This document shows, piece after piece, positions 25,048-33,956 of a DNA stretch of 64,000 bases. The notes under the pieces are model-generated. The model had not been told where the DNA came from. It saw only the letters and a program-made list of their open reading frames with translations, and ran no database searches. Within the stretch, counting starts at the first letter, position 1; every line of letters starts with the position of its first letter. Both the position numbers and the translations under genes were made by a program. Source of the DNA: DASUPK01 sp963800285 (GTDB taxonomy: Bacteria; Actinomycetota; Thermoleophilia; Solirubrobacterales; 70-9). The stretch is taken from the NCBI GenBank assembly GCA_963800285.1, contig CAWDAL010000030.1, positions 186,001-250,000 of the forward strand, in the 5' to 3' direction.

Positions 25048-26223
25048 TTACGCCGCCTCGCGTTCGAGATTGTCGATAAGCCGCGGGAAGTCTCCGGAGG
25101 CCGCCACGGTCCGCGAGAGCCGTTCTGCGGCGTCGTGCTGAGGCACGTGATGGACGTAGATCATCGTCGTCTGGATGTCGGCGTGGCCCATGTAGGCCTT
25201 CACGTCCGAGAGCGGGAACGCCTGGACAGCCAGCGTGCCGAAGGTGTGTCGCAGGTCGTGGAAGCGGATCTGCTTCAGGCCGGCGCGCTCCAGCGCCTTG
25301 TGGAAGCGCCGACGTAGCTTCGAGTCATCGAGGAAGTTGCCGACCGCGTTCGGGAAGACCAGATCGTCCTCCGCGACGTGGAACTCGCGGCGCGAGAGCC
25401 GGTCGAGCGCCGCGAGGACCTGGTCGATCATCGGCACGCTTCGAACCTTGTGCGACTTGGTGTCGCCGAGCTCCCAGCGAGTAAAGCCCCGTCGGACGTG
25501 AACGAGCCGCTTCGAGAAGTCGAGGTCGCGCCAGCGAAGGGCCCGCAGCTCGCCCATCCGAAGACCGGTGAACGCCGCCGTGATGAAGGTTGCCGCGTCC
25601 TGTTCCGACTCCGCGGCGCGGGCCAGAGCCTCGACTTCCGCCGGCGTCAGCACTTCGAAGTCGCCGGTCCGGCGAACCGGCTGGCGCTCGACAGCCGCCG
25701 CCGGGTTGGTGGCGATCCCCCACACGCGTTGGGCGCGGCGGAAGATGCCGTTGAGCAAGACCAAGTGCTTGTTGATGGTCCGGTTCGAGAGCCGTCGCTC
25801 CGCCACGACCCGCGCTCGATAGGAGTCGATCCGCTCGGCGCTGACCAGCTGGAGCGCCGTGTCGGCGCCGAACTCGGGCAAGAGAGCGTGGGAGACAACG
25901 CTGCGGTAATCGGCGACGGTCGAGCGGGCCCGGCCACGATCGTGCTCGACGTAGCGCAGCCATTCCTCGCAGGCCTCTCCGAAGGTGACCCCCACTCTCT
26001 GCTGCGCGGTGAGACCGCCCCGTTGCGCCTCCGCGAGCAGCTCGCGCAAGCGAGCCTCCGCCAACCGGCGCGTGATGAACCCGGCCGGTGGACGCGCCCG
26101 CTCCGTCCAGTTCAATCCGAGTCGCTTCTTCAGCTGGCGTCCGTCCGGCAGCCGGAACTTGGCGTACCAGACATCCCCGCGCTTCCCGCGCCGCAGGTAG
26201 ACGTGACCGGTCGCGACACTCAC
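25048..26223 (-). CDS. int: tyrosine integrase
   Basis: A 391-residue phage-type recombinase with an N-terminal AP2-like arm-binding segment (GDVWYAKFRLPDGRQ), a SAM-like core-binding domain and a C-terminal catalytic domain. Catalytic residues are seen as Arg in TGLRMGELR, H-x-x-R in FHDLRHTFG, the His of MGHADIQTT and the Tyr of MIYVHH. GTG at 26223 is chosen because the frame upstream overlaps the replication-relaxation gene and is unlike the family. It is the only integrase in the island and should act at the anticodon-loop core of the CAU tRNA gene. Confidence 0.93.
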   Translation of the reverse strand: MSVATGHVYLRRGKRGDVWYAKFRLPDGRQLKKRLGLNWTERARPPAGFITRRLAEARLRELLAEAQRGGLTAQQRVGVTFGEACEEWLRYVEHDRGRARSTVADYRSVVSHALLPEFGADTALQLVSAERIDSYRARVVAERRLSNRTINKHLVLLNGIFRRAQRVWGIATNPAAAVERQPVRRTGDFEVLTPAEVEALARAAESEQDAATFITAAFTGLRMGELRALRWRDLDFSKRLVHVRRGFTRWELGDTKSHKVRSVPMIDQVLAALDRLSRREFHVAEDDLVFPNAVGNFLDDSKLRRRFHKALERAGLKQIRFHDLRHTFGTLAVQAFPLSDVKAYMGHADIQTTMIYVHHVPQHDAAERLSRTVAASGDFPRLIDNLEREAA

Positions 26224-26263
26224 GCATCCGATTGTGTCTCGGCCCCCGGACACAGCGCTCTCG

Positions 26264-27091
26264 TCAACCCATCTCCCTCCCCGACCTGGCCGCGACCGTA
26301 GCGGCGGCGGCGCGGCTGTCAACCCCCGAAGGGGGTCGGGCCGAAGGCCCTTGACAGCCGTCGCCTAAGCCGCCGCTATCGTGGCTCTCAGGTCGGGGGA
26401 GTTGGATGTCATCGAGGGTCAGTGGCTGGACGATCAGCCTCTCGAAGTCCTCGGCCCGGATTCGCCTACGGGCGCGCTGGACGGAGCGGAGCGTGTTCGG
26501 CGGACACAGGTAGATCACCCTGCCGAGCTTCCTTTGTCCCAGCGCTCGCCGCCAGCCGCGGAGCAGGGCATCGAGTCGCGTCGGGGTCTTGTTCGTGAGC
26601 TCGACCTCGATCGCCTCGGGCGCCGGGCCGAGGCGGATCAGATCGGGGCGGTGAAAGCGCTGCGGTCGACCGGCCGGCTCGGCCGAGTAGATCCGCGCCT
26701 CCTCGGATCGTTCGGCGGCGGCGATCTCTCGCTCGGAGAGCAGCTGCTCGCCGCCTCGCTCGAGCCGCGCGGCCACCCCGGCGACGATGACCGAGTGGCG
26801 GGCGGTCCAAGGAGAGAGCCGCGGCCGCCGGAGTTCCTCCCGCTCGCAGACTCGCAGGCTGAGCGGGGTCGCGACCAGCAATGAGCCCCCCGCGCCGAAG
26901 GCCGGGTGGACCTCGATCAGCCCCGCCTCGCGCAGCCGGCGCTCTCTGTCGAAGGTCACCGACCTTCCCGTCTTCGCCCAGACCGCAACAGCGCTCCTGG
27001 GGACCACCCCGAACCGGACCACGAACTCCAGGACCTCCAGATCCCTCTCGCTGATCCGCTCCCCCCTCTTTCTGTTTCTTCTCCGGGGCAT
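26264..27091 (-). CDS. replication-relaxation family protein
   Basis: A 275-residue protein typical of actinobacterial integrative elements: an N-terminal winged helix (SERDLEVLEFVVRFGVVPRSAVA) and a C-terminal nuclease-like part with IEVELTNKTPTRLDALLRGW. Homologues initiate or assist plasmid-like replication. It sits directly upstream of the integrase in the same direction. Confidence 0.75.
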   Translation of the reverse strand: MPRRRNRKRGERISERDLEVLEFVVRFGVVPRSAVAVWAKTGRSVTFDRERRLREAGLIEVHPAFGAGGSLLVATPLSLRVCEREELRRPRLSPWTARHSVIVAGVAARLERGGEQLLSEREIAAAERSEEARIYSAEPAGRPQRFHRPDLIRLGPAPEAIEVELTNKTPTRLDALLRGWRRALGQRKLGRVIYLCPPNTLRSVQRARRRIRAEDFERLIVQPLTLDDIQLPRPESHDSGGLGDGCQGPSARPPSGVDSRAAAATVAARSGREMG

Positions 27092-27332
27092 CTGCCTTCA
27101 CCTGACAAGACGTAATTCACCCCCGATTCGTCCCACCCATCTTCAGCCACTTCACCACCTACGCCCCGTGCCCGACGACCGCAGCCGACCACCACGGCAC
27201 GCATTGTGTGGCGGGGTGGTCGGCGGCGGGAGGAGGGCTCAAACCCCGCCCTGATGCGAAGTGGCTGCGGACTCCCAATCCGCACCGAGGTCCGCACCGG
27301 ATTCTGGTCTAGCCGGCGCTCATACTGAGCCC

Positions 27333-27509
27333 ATGTACCGCGATCTCTGGACGCTGCTGATCCTCGGGGTGACCGCGATGTTCGGCGCAATAGCCATCGG
27401 CCTCCTGCTCGGTGTCTCAGGATCCTCGCTTGGCTGGATCTCCATTGGCGCAGGGGCGCTTGTCGTGACCGTCTGGGGCCTCAGGCGCCCGCGGCATCGC
27501 TCGCGCTGA
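27333..27509 (+). CDS. small membrane protein, 58 aa
   Basis: Two hydrophobic segments (residues 5-27 and 32-50) with an Arg-rich end. ATG start without a strong ribosome site. No family recognised; the upstream 240 bp hold nothing else I can identify. Confidence 0.5.
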   Translation: MYRDLWTLLILGVTAMFGAIAIGLLLGVSGSSLGWISIGAGALVVTVWGLRRPRHRSR

Positions 27510-27634
27510 AGGAGCTGCTTTGGAAAGCGGCGTCATTGAAGGGCCTCAGAGAGCGGTGGTTGGTCGGGAACGCCTCCGTGCAGCGTTCCAGGCGCGGCCT
27601 CGCCTGCGTGTTGTCGGCAGCGATGATCAAGAGG

Positions 27635-28384
27635 TCACGGAGGGCAGAGGACGACCGTGACCGTGTCGCCCTCGTGCGCGTCGCCGTGTCCGGCCTGCGG
27701 TCTTTGACTGCAAACGAGGCCGTTGGGCGCGCCGACTTCCTTGATTGCCAGGTCGTGATCCTCAAGCCTGGTTGTGGCCGCAGCGACATCGAGCGACGTC
27801 ACATCTGGCACGTCGCGCTGGCGTGACAGCTCATAGCCCAAGAACACAGCCACGACAGCGCCGCAGACCGCGAGCAATTTTTTTGGCGTCGACGTCCTGG
27901 CGAGCTGCTTGGCAAACGCCCGTCGAAGTGTTGCCTCGTCAGACCCAACGTCCGCTGGGTCGAGCCCATGCTGTCGGGCAGCTCTCCTTAGCACCCACGG
28001 TTCAAGCAACAAGTAGTCGATAGCGAGAAGCACGAAGCCCGCGACCAGAAACCCGACGTCGGCAGATCCCCTGATCGAGATCAAGACCCATACGAGCCAC
28101 GCCATGAACACGTAGGTAAACGACGTGGAGAGGATCGTCCTGGCGCGGAATTCCCAGGCTCCCTTGAGGCCTTCTTCAGTCGTCCGCCGCTCACCAGGCC
28201 GAGCCCCGTTGGCGAGCCGCGCCCGGAGGACAAGCAGGCCGAAAACGAGCCACATGGCCCCCACCAGGGCACCCCATAGCGGGAAAATCATGAATGCGCC
28301 GACTGCCACCAGGACATTCCCGACAACGAACGGAACTGCTCTGAGCAGGAGCAAGCGAACGCTCATCGAAGAAGGCATCGGCAC
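27635..28384 (-). CDS. membrane protein with C-terminal PASTA-like domain
   Basis: A 249-residue protein with four membrane helices in two pairs, a helical middle and, after a further helix at about residue 185, a PASTA-like domain (VPDVTSLDVAAATTRLEDHDL, DTVTVVLCPP). PASTA domains can bind cell-wall fragments or act as spacers. Cargo of the integrase-bearing element. Confidence 0.7.
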   Translation of the reverse strand: MPMPSSMSVRLLLLRAVPFVVGNVLVAVGAFMIFPLWGALVGAMWLVFGLLVLRARLANGARPGERRTTEEGLKGAWEFRARTILSTSFTYVFMAWLVWVLISIRGSADVGFLVAGFVLLAIDYLLLEPWVLRRAARQHGLDPADVGSDEATLRRAFAKQLARTSTPKKLLAVCGAVVAVFLGYELSRQRDVPDVTSLDVAAATTRLEDHDLAIKEVGAPNGLVCSQRPQAGHGDAHEGDTVTVVLCPP

Positions 28385-28480
28385 CTCTTATCCTCACTTG
28401 AGACCGCGGGATGCCCGCGCAACCAGCGCCTGAGTGATGACCAATTCGCAGGAATCGCTAATTCCGACTAATTGACTAGA

Positions 28481-28499
28481 GACCAATTGGGGACCAATT
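28481..28499 (+). repeat. GGACCAATT repeats at the right end of element A-B
   Basis: GACCAATTGG is followed by GGACCAATT, and an inverted copy AATTGGTCC lies at about 28515. These match the left-end repeats of the same element and are probable arm sites. Confidence 0.5.
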
Positions 28500-28556
28500 T
28501 CGCGTTCGAGCGAAATTGGTCCTCCAGGAATCCCAGGCTTTGCAGGTGCTTCCTAA

Positions 28557-28599
28557 TGGGCCGGGGAGGACTCGAACCTCCGACCTACGGATTATGAGT
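28557..28599 (-). pseudogene. tRNA(CAU) 3' fragment B
   Basis: Same extent as the other fragments, but the T stem is GGAGG/CCTCC and the variable region differs. The T-arm changes are compensatory, so it derives from a functional tRNA of another lineage, not from decay of the local gene. Confidence 0.8.
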
Positions 28600-29398
28600 T
28601 ACGTATCAGGCGTGGCGCCCTGATCTGCTGAGACCGTATTCCGTGCCTGGAAGTGTCCTGACGTGCTCTGAGTCCACGGCAGTTCGGGAGATATTTCGGG
28701 AGACGGTTCGCTCGTCCGATGTCGTGACCATCCAGCTCTGGCCCACGGAAGACGACGTTGGGGTCGAGTACCTGGAGCAGTGCCTTGAAGTCTCCGGCCC
28801 GGGCGGCAGCCAGGAAGGCGTCCACCAGACGGCGCTGCTCCGCCAGTTCGGCGTCCGGCGGGGGGACGGCGTCGCGCACCCGGCGCCGCGCACGGCTGGC
28901 GAGCTGGCGGGCGGCGTCCGGAGACCGGCCCGCGATGGCGCCGATCTCGGAGAAGGACATGCCGAACATGTCATGCAAGACGAAGGCGATCCGCTCGGCC
29001 GGGGTGAGCGTGTCGAGCACGACAAGCATCGCCAGCCCGACCAAGTCGGCCAACTCGACCTCCTGTGCCGGGTCCTGCTCGAGATCGTCGCTGGCGATCG
29101 CCGCCAAGACGCGCTCGTCGGTCGATTTCTCCCCCCGCGCCTTGCGGGTGCGAAGCATGTCGAGCGAGATCCGCCCGACGACGGTGGTCAGCCAGCCACC
29201 CATGCTCTCGACCGCATCCGAGTCGGTCCGACTTAGCCGCAGCCAAGCCTCCTGAACCGCGTCGTCCGCCTGGGTGGTGGAGCCGAGCATCCGGGAGGCC
29301 ACCGCGCGCAGGTGGGGCCGATGCCTCTCGAACTCTTGTGCCAGCAGTGTGTCGTCGCTCACGCGAGGCCGTCCGTTCGTCCCCCTGGCCGTGGACAT
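28592..29398 (-). pseudogene. ECF41/SigJ-like sigma factor truncated at an element boundary
   Basis: Sigma region 2 (STTQADDAVQEAWLRLSR) and region 4 (MSFSEIGAIAGRSPDAARQL) are intact. The SnoaL-like C-terminal domain stops after about 20 residues (LLQVLDPNVVFR), where homology to the element end begins at about 28745. From there the frame runs through element sequence (NRLPKYLPNCRGLRARQDTS) to a stop in the tRNA fragment. ECF41 activity depends on that C-terminal domain, so regulation is probably lost. ATG at 29398 follows GAGAGGA. Confidence 0.75.
28683..28706 (+). repeat. paired arm-type repeat, left end of block B-C
   Basis: TTCGGGAGA occurs twice, 12 bp apart. The same pair is found at 31774, 41801 and 46682, always about 85 bp from the tRNA fragment. 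Confidence 0.6.
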
Positions 29399-29442
29399 TC
29401 CGTTCCTCTCGCGCGGTGTCGCGGATCGGTGGATGGGGTCTC

Positions 29443-30969
29443 TCACGCCCTGGCTCCCTGGGGTAGGGCAGCGGGCTCGCCGCTTCCCTCCGAGAGCTCT
29501 GGTGCGGGCTCGATTCGATCCTGCAACTCGTCCTCGGCCTGGTCCTGCTCGCCCCGCGTATTCGTGATGCGCGTGGCGACCACGGCGGCGGCGGCGAGGA
29601 AGATGCTCGAGGCCAGCAGGGCGCGGTGAAAGCCAGAGGTGAGCGCATCAGCCGGCGACGTGTGAGCCGCCAGTAGGTCAGTGGTTCTGGAGGTCGCGAT
29701 CGCGGAGAAGATCGCGAGTCCAAGCGCCCCGCCCACCTGTTGGGAGGCGTTGAGAAGCGCCGCGGCCAGGCCCGCCCTGTCCTGCGGAACACCCGCGTTT
29801 GCGGCCGTCGTCACGGCGACGAAGACAGCACCAATTCCGAGCGACATGACCACCAGGCCAGGGAGAAGGTCGGTGACGTACGAGCCGTCGACGGGAATAC
29901 GCGAGAGGTAGTACACGCCGCCCGAGGCGGTCAGCGAACCGGCGACGATCAACGGTCGCGTTCCGACGCGGGACAACAGCTGCGAGGTGATGCCCGCGGC
30001 AAGGCCGACGCCGGCGGTGACCGGCAGGTACGCGGCGCCGGTCTGAATCGGCGAGTAGCCGAGCACGTTCTGCATGTAGAGGGTGAGGAAGAAGAACACC
30101 GCCAGGAACCCGGCGAAGGCGACGAGCTGGGTGACATCGGCGGCGGCGAGTCCCCTGGTGCGGAAGATCGAGAGGGGCAGGAGGGGGTTCTCGCCGCGCT
30201 GCTCGTTGATCAGGAACGCGGTCAGCAGCGCGAACGCCGCGGTGAGCTCGGCGATCGTGCGTCCCGAGCTCCAGCCCTGATCGGGCGCCTTCACCAGGGT
30301 GAAGACCAAGAGCAGCATCCCGGCGGTGCCGAGCAGCGCTCCGCGGAAGTCGAACTTCGCGAGCTGCGCCCTTCGTCGATCGTCGCTGATCAAGAGGAAG
30401 ATCCCGCCGAGAACCAGCAGGGCGGCGATCGGGTTGACGAACATCACCCAGCGCCATCCCGGCCCCTCGGTCAGCAGGCCCCCGAGGAGCACCCCCGTGG
30501 CGGAGGCGAGGCCGCCCATCCCACCCCAGACTCCGAGGGCCGCATTGCGCTCCTTGCCCTCCTTGAACGTCGTCGTCAGGATCGAGAGGGCGGCGGGGAG
30601 CATCATGGCCGCACCGACACCCTGGGCGAGGCGCGCGCCCACCAATACCTCCGAGCTGCCGGCAAACCCGCCGATCAGGGATGAGACCCCGATCAGCACC
30701 GTGCCGGCGACGAGGATGCGCCGTCGGCCGAGCAGGTCAGCGGCGCGCCCGCCGAGCAGCATGAAGCCCCCGTAGGTGAGCAGGTAGGCGCTGGGGACCC
30801 ACTGCAGGGCCTGCTCGGAGAAGCCGAGGTCCCGGCGGATCGAGGGAAGCGCGATGTTGACGATCGAGGCGTCGACGAAGTCGAGGAACGCGACACTCGC
30901 CAGCAGCGCAAGAACGAGCTTGCCGCGGCGAGTCGTCAGTAAGGATGTTTGTGGGGTCGCTGGTGTCAT
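29443..30969 (-). CDS. DHA2-family MFS drug exporter
   Basis: A 508-residue transporter with 14 helices of the EmrB/QacA type. Motif A is GGRAADLLGRRRI after helix 2, and the family motif FVDASIVNIALPSI lies in helix 1. ATG at 30969 follows GGAGG. It exports hydrophobic toxic compounds or antibiotics by proton exchange. It diverges from a MarR regulator over a short interval with a palindromic operator. Cargo of a tRNA-linked element. Confidence 0.92.
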   Translation of the reverse strand: MTPATPQTSLLTTRRGKLVLALLASVAFLDFVDASIVNIALPSIRRDLGFSEQALQWVPSAYLLTYGGFMLLGGRAADLLGRRRILVAGTVLIGVSSLIGGFAGSSEVLVGARLAQGVGAAMMLPAALSILTTTFKEGKERNAALGVWGGMGGLASATGVLLGGLLTEGPGWRWVMFVNPIAALLVLGGIFLLISDDRRRAQLAKFDFRGALLGTAGMLLLVFTLVKAPDQGWSSGRTIAELTAAFALLTAFLINEQRGENPLLPLSIFRTRGLAAADVTQLVAFAGFLAVFFFLTLYMQNVLGYSPIQTGAAYLPVTAGVGLAAGITSQLLSRVGTRPLIVAGSLTASGGVYYLSRIPVDGSYVTDLLPGLVVMSLGIGAVFVAVTTAANAGVPQDRAGLAAALLNASQQVGGALGLAIFSAIATSRTTDLLAAHTSPADALTSGFHRALLASSIFLAAAAVVATRITNTRGEQDQAEDELQDRIEPAPELSEGSGEPAALPQGARA

Positions 30970-30993
30970 CTCGGAACCTCCGGCTGTTCGGCT

Positions 30994-31030
30994 ATCATTT
31001 GCTTCACTTATAGTTTGTAGCACAAATGAT
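30994..31030. promoter_or_regulatory. probable MarR operator
   Basis: ATCATTTG and CAAATGAT form an inverted repeat around an A+T-rich core (ACTTATAGTTTGTAG) between the divergent MFS and MarR starts. MarR repressors bind such sites and are released by the exporter's substrates. Confidence 0.6.
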
Positions 31031-31063
31031 TGTCCCGACACACGAAAGGTGCAAAGATCACAC

Positions 31064-31540
31064 ATGGCAGTGAGCCCTTCCTCCAACACCGCGGTCGCCG
31101 AGTTCGCCGGTCAGCTCTTCTTCCGGCTCTGGCGGGCATCCCATACGCGCATCGCCGAGGGCCTGGAGACGGTTGGCCTGACACCCGCGAGCTTCGGCCT
31201 GCTCAACCTCCTCGGCGGGCGTAGCGGAGCGACCCAGCGGGAGCTTGGCTCCGAGATGGGCATCGATCCCAGCACGATGGTCTCCCTGATCGACGAGCTC
31301 GAGACGGCAGGGTTGGCCAAGCGGCGTCCGCATCCCACCGATCGCCGGGCCCGGGAGGTCGTCATCACCCCCAAGGGCCGCCGACTACTCGAGCGCGGCC
31401 GCCAGATGGCGCTTCAAGTGGAGGACGAGGTGCTGGGTGGACTCAACGCAGGCGAGCGTCGCGAGTTGCTGAAGCTCCTTCGGCGCGCACTCGAAGGAGC
31501 TCCGCCGCAGTCGTTGTGGAGTGCTGAGGAAGGCGACTAA
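31064..31540 (+). CDS. MarR-family regulator
   Basis: A 158-residue winged-helix protein. The recognition region is QRELGSEMGIDPSTMVSLIDELE and the wing KRRPHPTDRRAREVVITPKG. It diverges from the MFS exporter and most likely represses both genes through the palindrome between them. Confidence 0.9.
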   Translation: MAVSPSSNTAVAEFAGQLFFRLWRASHTRIAEGLETVGLTPASFGLLNLLGGRSGATQRELGSEMGIDPSTMVSLIDELETAGLAKRRPHPTDRRAREVVITPKGRRLLERGRQMALQVEDEVLGGLNAGERRELLKLLRRALEGAPPQSLWSAEEGD

Positions 31541-31625
31541 GCAGAGAGGACGCTCGTGGCCTCTCCTTGCGCGAGGAAAGGAAGCGAGACGGTTCGGGAG
31601 ACCCGGCGGGAGCCAGCAAGAGAAT

Positions 31626-31642
31626 GCCCCGCTTTGCGGGGC
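31626..31642. terminator. terminator beside tRNA fragment C
   Basis: GCCCCGC-TTT-GCGGGGC hairpin followed by TTT, the same stem-loop that follows the intact tRNA gene at 50617-50639. It was copied with the tRNA 3' end. Confidence 0.75.
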
Positions 31643-31647
31643 TTTCA

Positions 31648-31690
31648 TGGGCCGGGCAGGATTCGAACCTGCGTTCTTCGGATTATGAGT
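31648..31690 (-). pseudogene. tRNA(CAU) 3' fragment C
   Basis: Matches the intact tRNA from anticodon loop to discriminator, with one change in the T loop (GATTCGAACC). It continues into the common left-end sequence beginning TTACGTGTCAGGCG. Confidence 0.85.
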
Positions 31691-31773
31691 TACGTGTCAG
31701 GCGTGGCGCCCTGATCTGCTGAGACCGTATTCCGTGCCTGGATGTGTCCTAACGTGCTCTGAGTTCTCGGCAG

Positions 31774-31797
31774 TTCGGGAGATATTTCGGGAGACGG
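31774..31797 (+). repeat. paired arm-type repeat, left end of block C-D
   Basis: TTCGGGAGA twice, 12 bp apart, within about 190 bp that is nearly identical in blocks C, D and E. Confidence 0.65.
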
Positions 31798-31894
31798 TTT
31801 TGCTCCAGCTCGGGTCCTACCTGGGGACTATCCAGCTCTGCCCCACTCCTTCTTTCACGCGAGGGTGTCGCGCAAACGGTGGTGAATCGAGCCC

Positions 31895-31916
31895 CGGCGG
31901 CTCCGCGGAGCCGCCG
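31895..31916. terminator. perfect 22-bp palindrome inside the IS end
   Basis: CGGCGGCTCC/GGAGCCGCCG hairpin between the transposase stop and the left inverted repeat. It probably stops transcripts passing through the IS end. Confidence 0.5.
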
Positions 31917-31936
31917 ACGAGGTGGGTCGGTGCCGC

Positions 31937-33338
31937 TCAGGCCCCTGCCGGAGCCAAACCGCTGCGGTAGAGCTTCAGCAGGTTGTGGGTGGCGGCGATC
32001 AGGCGCCATTCCGAGCGGGCAGCGGCCCGGCCTCTTCGTTTGAGCCGGTCGATGCGGCGGTTCGCCTTGATCTGGGCGAAGACCGGCTCGACCATCGGCA
32101 TCCGCTTCGAATAGAGGGCGCCGCCGCGCTCGGGGTCGAGCACCCGGCGCATGAACTCGTAGGGGCCGCCGAGCCGGGTCTTGCGCGGCCGGCCGCGGGT
32201 CGCGTCGGGGGCGACGATCGGGATCATGCCGCGCTCTCTAAGCGAGTCGATGTGGCCGTTAGACCAGTAGCCGGCGTCGGCGAGGATGACCCCGGGGCGC
32301 TCGGCAACGCCGGCGCCCTCGAGCTCGCGCTCGGCTGAGGCGATCATCGGCTCCAGCTGCTCGAAGTCGCCGCCCTCGGTGACGACCTCGGCGGCGACGA
32401 TCACCTGGCCCTGAGGTGGTCACTGCCTGGGCGTTGTAGGCGGGGATGAAGTTGCGGCCGAACTTCATCCGCCGCGCGTCGGGGTCGGTGGTGTTGATCT
32501 TGCCCTCGGGGCGCGCGGGCGGCGTGAATCGCTTTGGCGGAGCACCGAGTCGGCGCCCGTTGCTGTCCACCCCCCGCGCGCGGTAGGCCTCGTAGGCGCG
32601 GTTTCCCCGGTTCTCGGCCTGCCAGTCCTCGACCAGGCGGCGGCGGCAGAGATCGAGGCGCTCGGCGCGGTCCTTCGGAACGGGCTCTTCCTTTCCAGCC
32701 CGCTCGGCGTCGAGCTCCTTCTTTGCGTCGCGGATCCAGGCCTGCCTTCCCTCGCGGCGGGCGAGGTGCTCGGGCAGTTCATCGCCCCGTGCGTTGCCGT
32801 AGCGCTCGTCATCGGCGGCGTCTGCCTCGGCCGCCTCGGCCAGAACCTCCCTTGCGATCTCTTCGTAGGTGCGGATCGCCGCGTCGGAGGCCGCGGCTCG
32901 GAACTTGGAGCCGTCGACGGCGAGCACCCCGACCTCGACCAGACCGCCCTTGGCGCAGAGGCCGAGCACCTGGCTGAAGAGGCCGGCGAGGGCCTCTTGG
33001 TGGCGGGCCCGGAAGCGGGCCACGGTCGCGTGGTCGGGGATCTGGTTGGCGGCGATCACCCGAAAGGCGACGTCCTCGCGGCAGCGGCGCTCGATGCCGC
33101 GCGATGAGCGCTCGCCGACGCAGTAGGCGTAGGTGAGCAGGGTGACCATCATCTTCGGCTCGTGGGCGGCGGCGCCGTGGCCGTCGGCGCGGTAGGTGGC
33201 GTAGAAGGGATCGAGGTCGAGCTCTGAGACCGACTCGATTACGAACCAGGCGAGGTGGTCCTCGTCAAGCCAGTCACGCAGGTCGGGGGGCAGCAGCAGG
33301 GGCTGGTCTCGGTCTGAGGCGATGAAGTTCTGGGGCAT
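31937..33338 (-). pseudogene. IS1182-like DDE transposase, frameshifted
   Basis: The 5' part (from 33338) has the family opening MPQNFIASDRDQPLLLPPDL and LAVDGSKFRAAAS, with the first catalytic Asp. The frame breaks near 32410-32420 (AQAVTT to QVIVAAEV), and the 3' part holds GVILADAGYWSNGH with the second Asp and MPMVEPVFAQIKANRRIDR with the catalytic Glu. One extra base separates the halves. Inactive unless frameshifting occurs. Confidence 0.8.
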
Positions 33339-33538
33339 GGGCCATTTTCGGCGGCGCCCCGGACCGATTTGCAGGGGGTTTGTGCGACACCCTCACGCGA
33401 AAGGGGGCGCGACAGCTCCTTCGATCCCTGCTCGCATGAAAGCGACCGCGGACCCGTCCAGGGCGAGCGCCAGTCCGAAGATCGCGTTCGCCATTCTGCC
33501 CCTAAGCTCTCCAGCATCTACCGACCCGGCCAACCGTC

Positions 33539-33889
33539 ATGAGTGAGCAGCTCGTAGGAGCGGTCGACGAGCTCGGCCCTGGAACCGTGCGCGGAGTCGG
33601 ACGCTGGGCGGTGCTCAACGTCGACGGGCGTCGCTACGCGGTCTCGCGCCGCTGCCGGCACCTGCGCGCGGACCTAGCCGAAGGCCACATCGACGACGGC
33701 GGGTGCCTGATCTGCCCCTGGCACCAAAGCGCCTATGACCCGAGCACAGGGCGGATGACCGTGGGACCGCAGGGATTCTTTGCCCGAGTACCGGGCCTCC
33801 CGCTTTTCTACAAGACCTTGACCCGGGTCTTGCCCCTTGGTCGAGGCAAAATTGTCGAGCGTGACGGCCAAGTGTTCGTCAGGTCGTGA
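33539..33889 (+). CDS. Rieske [2Fe-2S] domain protein
   Basis: A 116-residue ferredoxin-like Rieske protein. Cluster ligands are C-x-H in SRRCRHLRADL and C-x-x-H in CLICPWHQSAYD. Small stand-alone Rieske proteins carry electrons to oxygenases or reductases; no partner is encoded nearby. ATG start; the preceding ribosome site is weak. Confidence 0.88.
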   Translation: MSEQLVGAVDELGPGTVRGVGRWAVLNVDGRRYAVSRRCRHLRADLAEGHIDDGGCLICPWHQSAYDPSTGRMTVGPQGFFARVPGLPLFYKTLTRVLPLGRGKIVERDGQVFVRS

Positions 33890-33956
33890 CGGCTCACTAG
33901 GGGCGCCCCCGAGGCAGCACCCGGCGCTGCCTCCGGTGTGAAAGACCAACGGTCAA

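Larger units (their letters stand above)
23851..28556. mobile_element. integrative element A-B (carries the integrase)
   Basis: About 4.7 kb bounded by tRNA 3' fragments A and B. Contents: hicA remnant, hicB, a hypothetical, tyrosine integrase, replication-relaxation protein, a small membrane protein and a PASTA-like membrane protein. Paired GGGACCAA-type repeats lie near both ends (23977-24000; 28481-28499), a different arm sequence from the other blocks. No conjugation genes, so it would be mobilised by others if active. Confidence 0.75.
28557..31647. mobile_element. integrase-less element B-C
   Basis: About 3.1 kb between tRNA fragments B and C. It contains a truncated ECF41-like sigma factor, an MFS exporter and its MarR regulator. 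The left end carries the 24-bp paired repeat at 28683-28706, the right end a TTCGGGAGAC copy at 31592. No recombinase gene. Confidence 0.65.
31861..33394 (-). mobile_element. insertion sequence, IS1182-like
   Basis: A 1534-bp element bounded by 17-bp inverted repeats GAGGGTGTCGCRCAAAC (31861-31877 and 33378-33394). Flanks are CACGC on the left and ACGCGAAA on the right, giving a 4-bp target duplication ACGC. Removing the IS restores CTTTCACGCGAAAGGGGGCG, which closely matches the corresponding place in block D. The IS thus landed inside the conserved element end. Confidence 0.8.

Noticed and set aside
27117..27133. TCACCCCCGATTCGTCC as a further dyad copy
   Set aside because: The right half does not match, and the site is not placed upstream of a clear gene start in that orientation.
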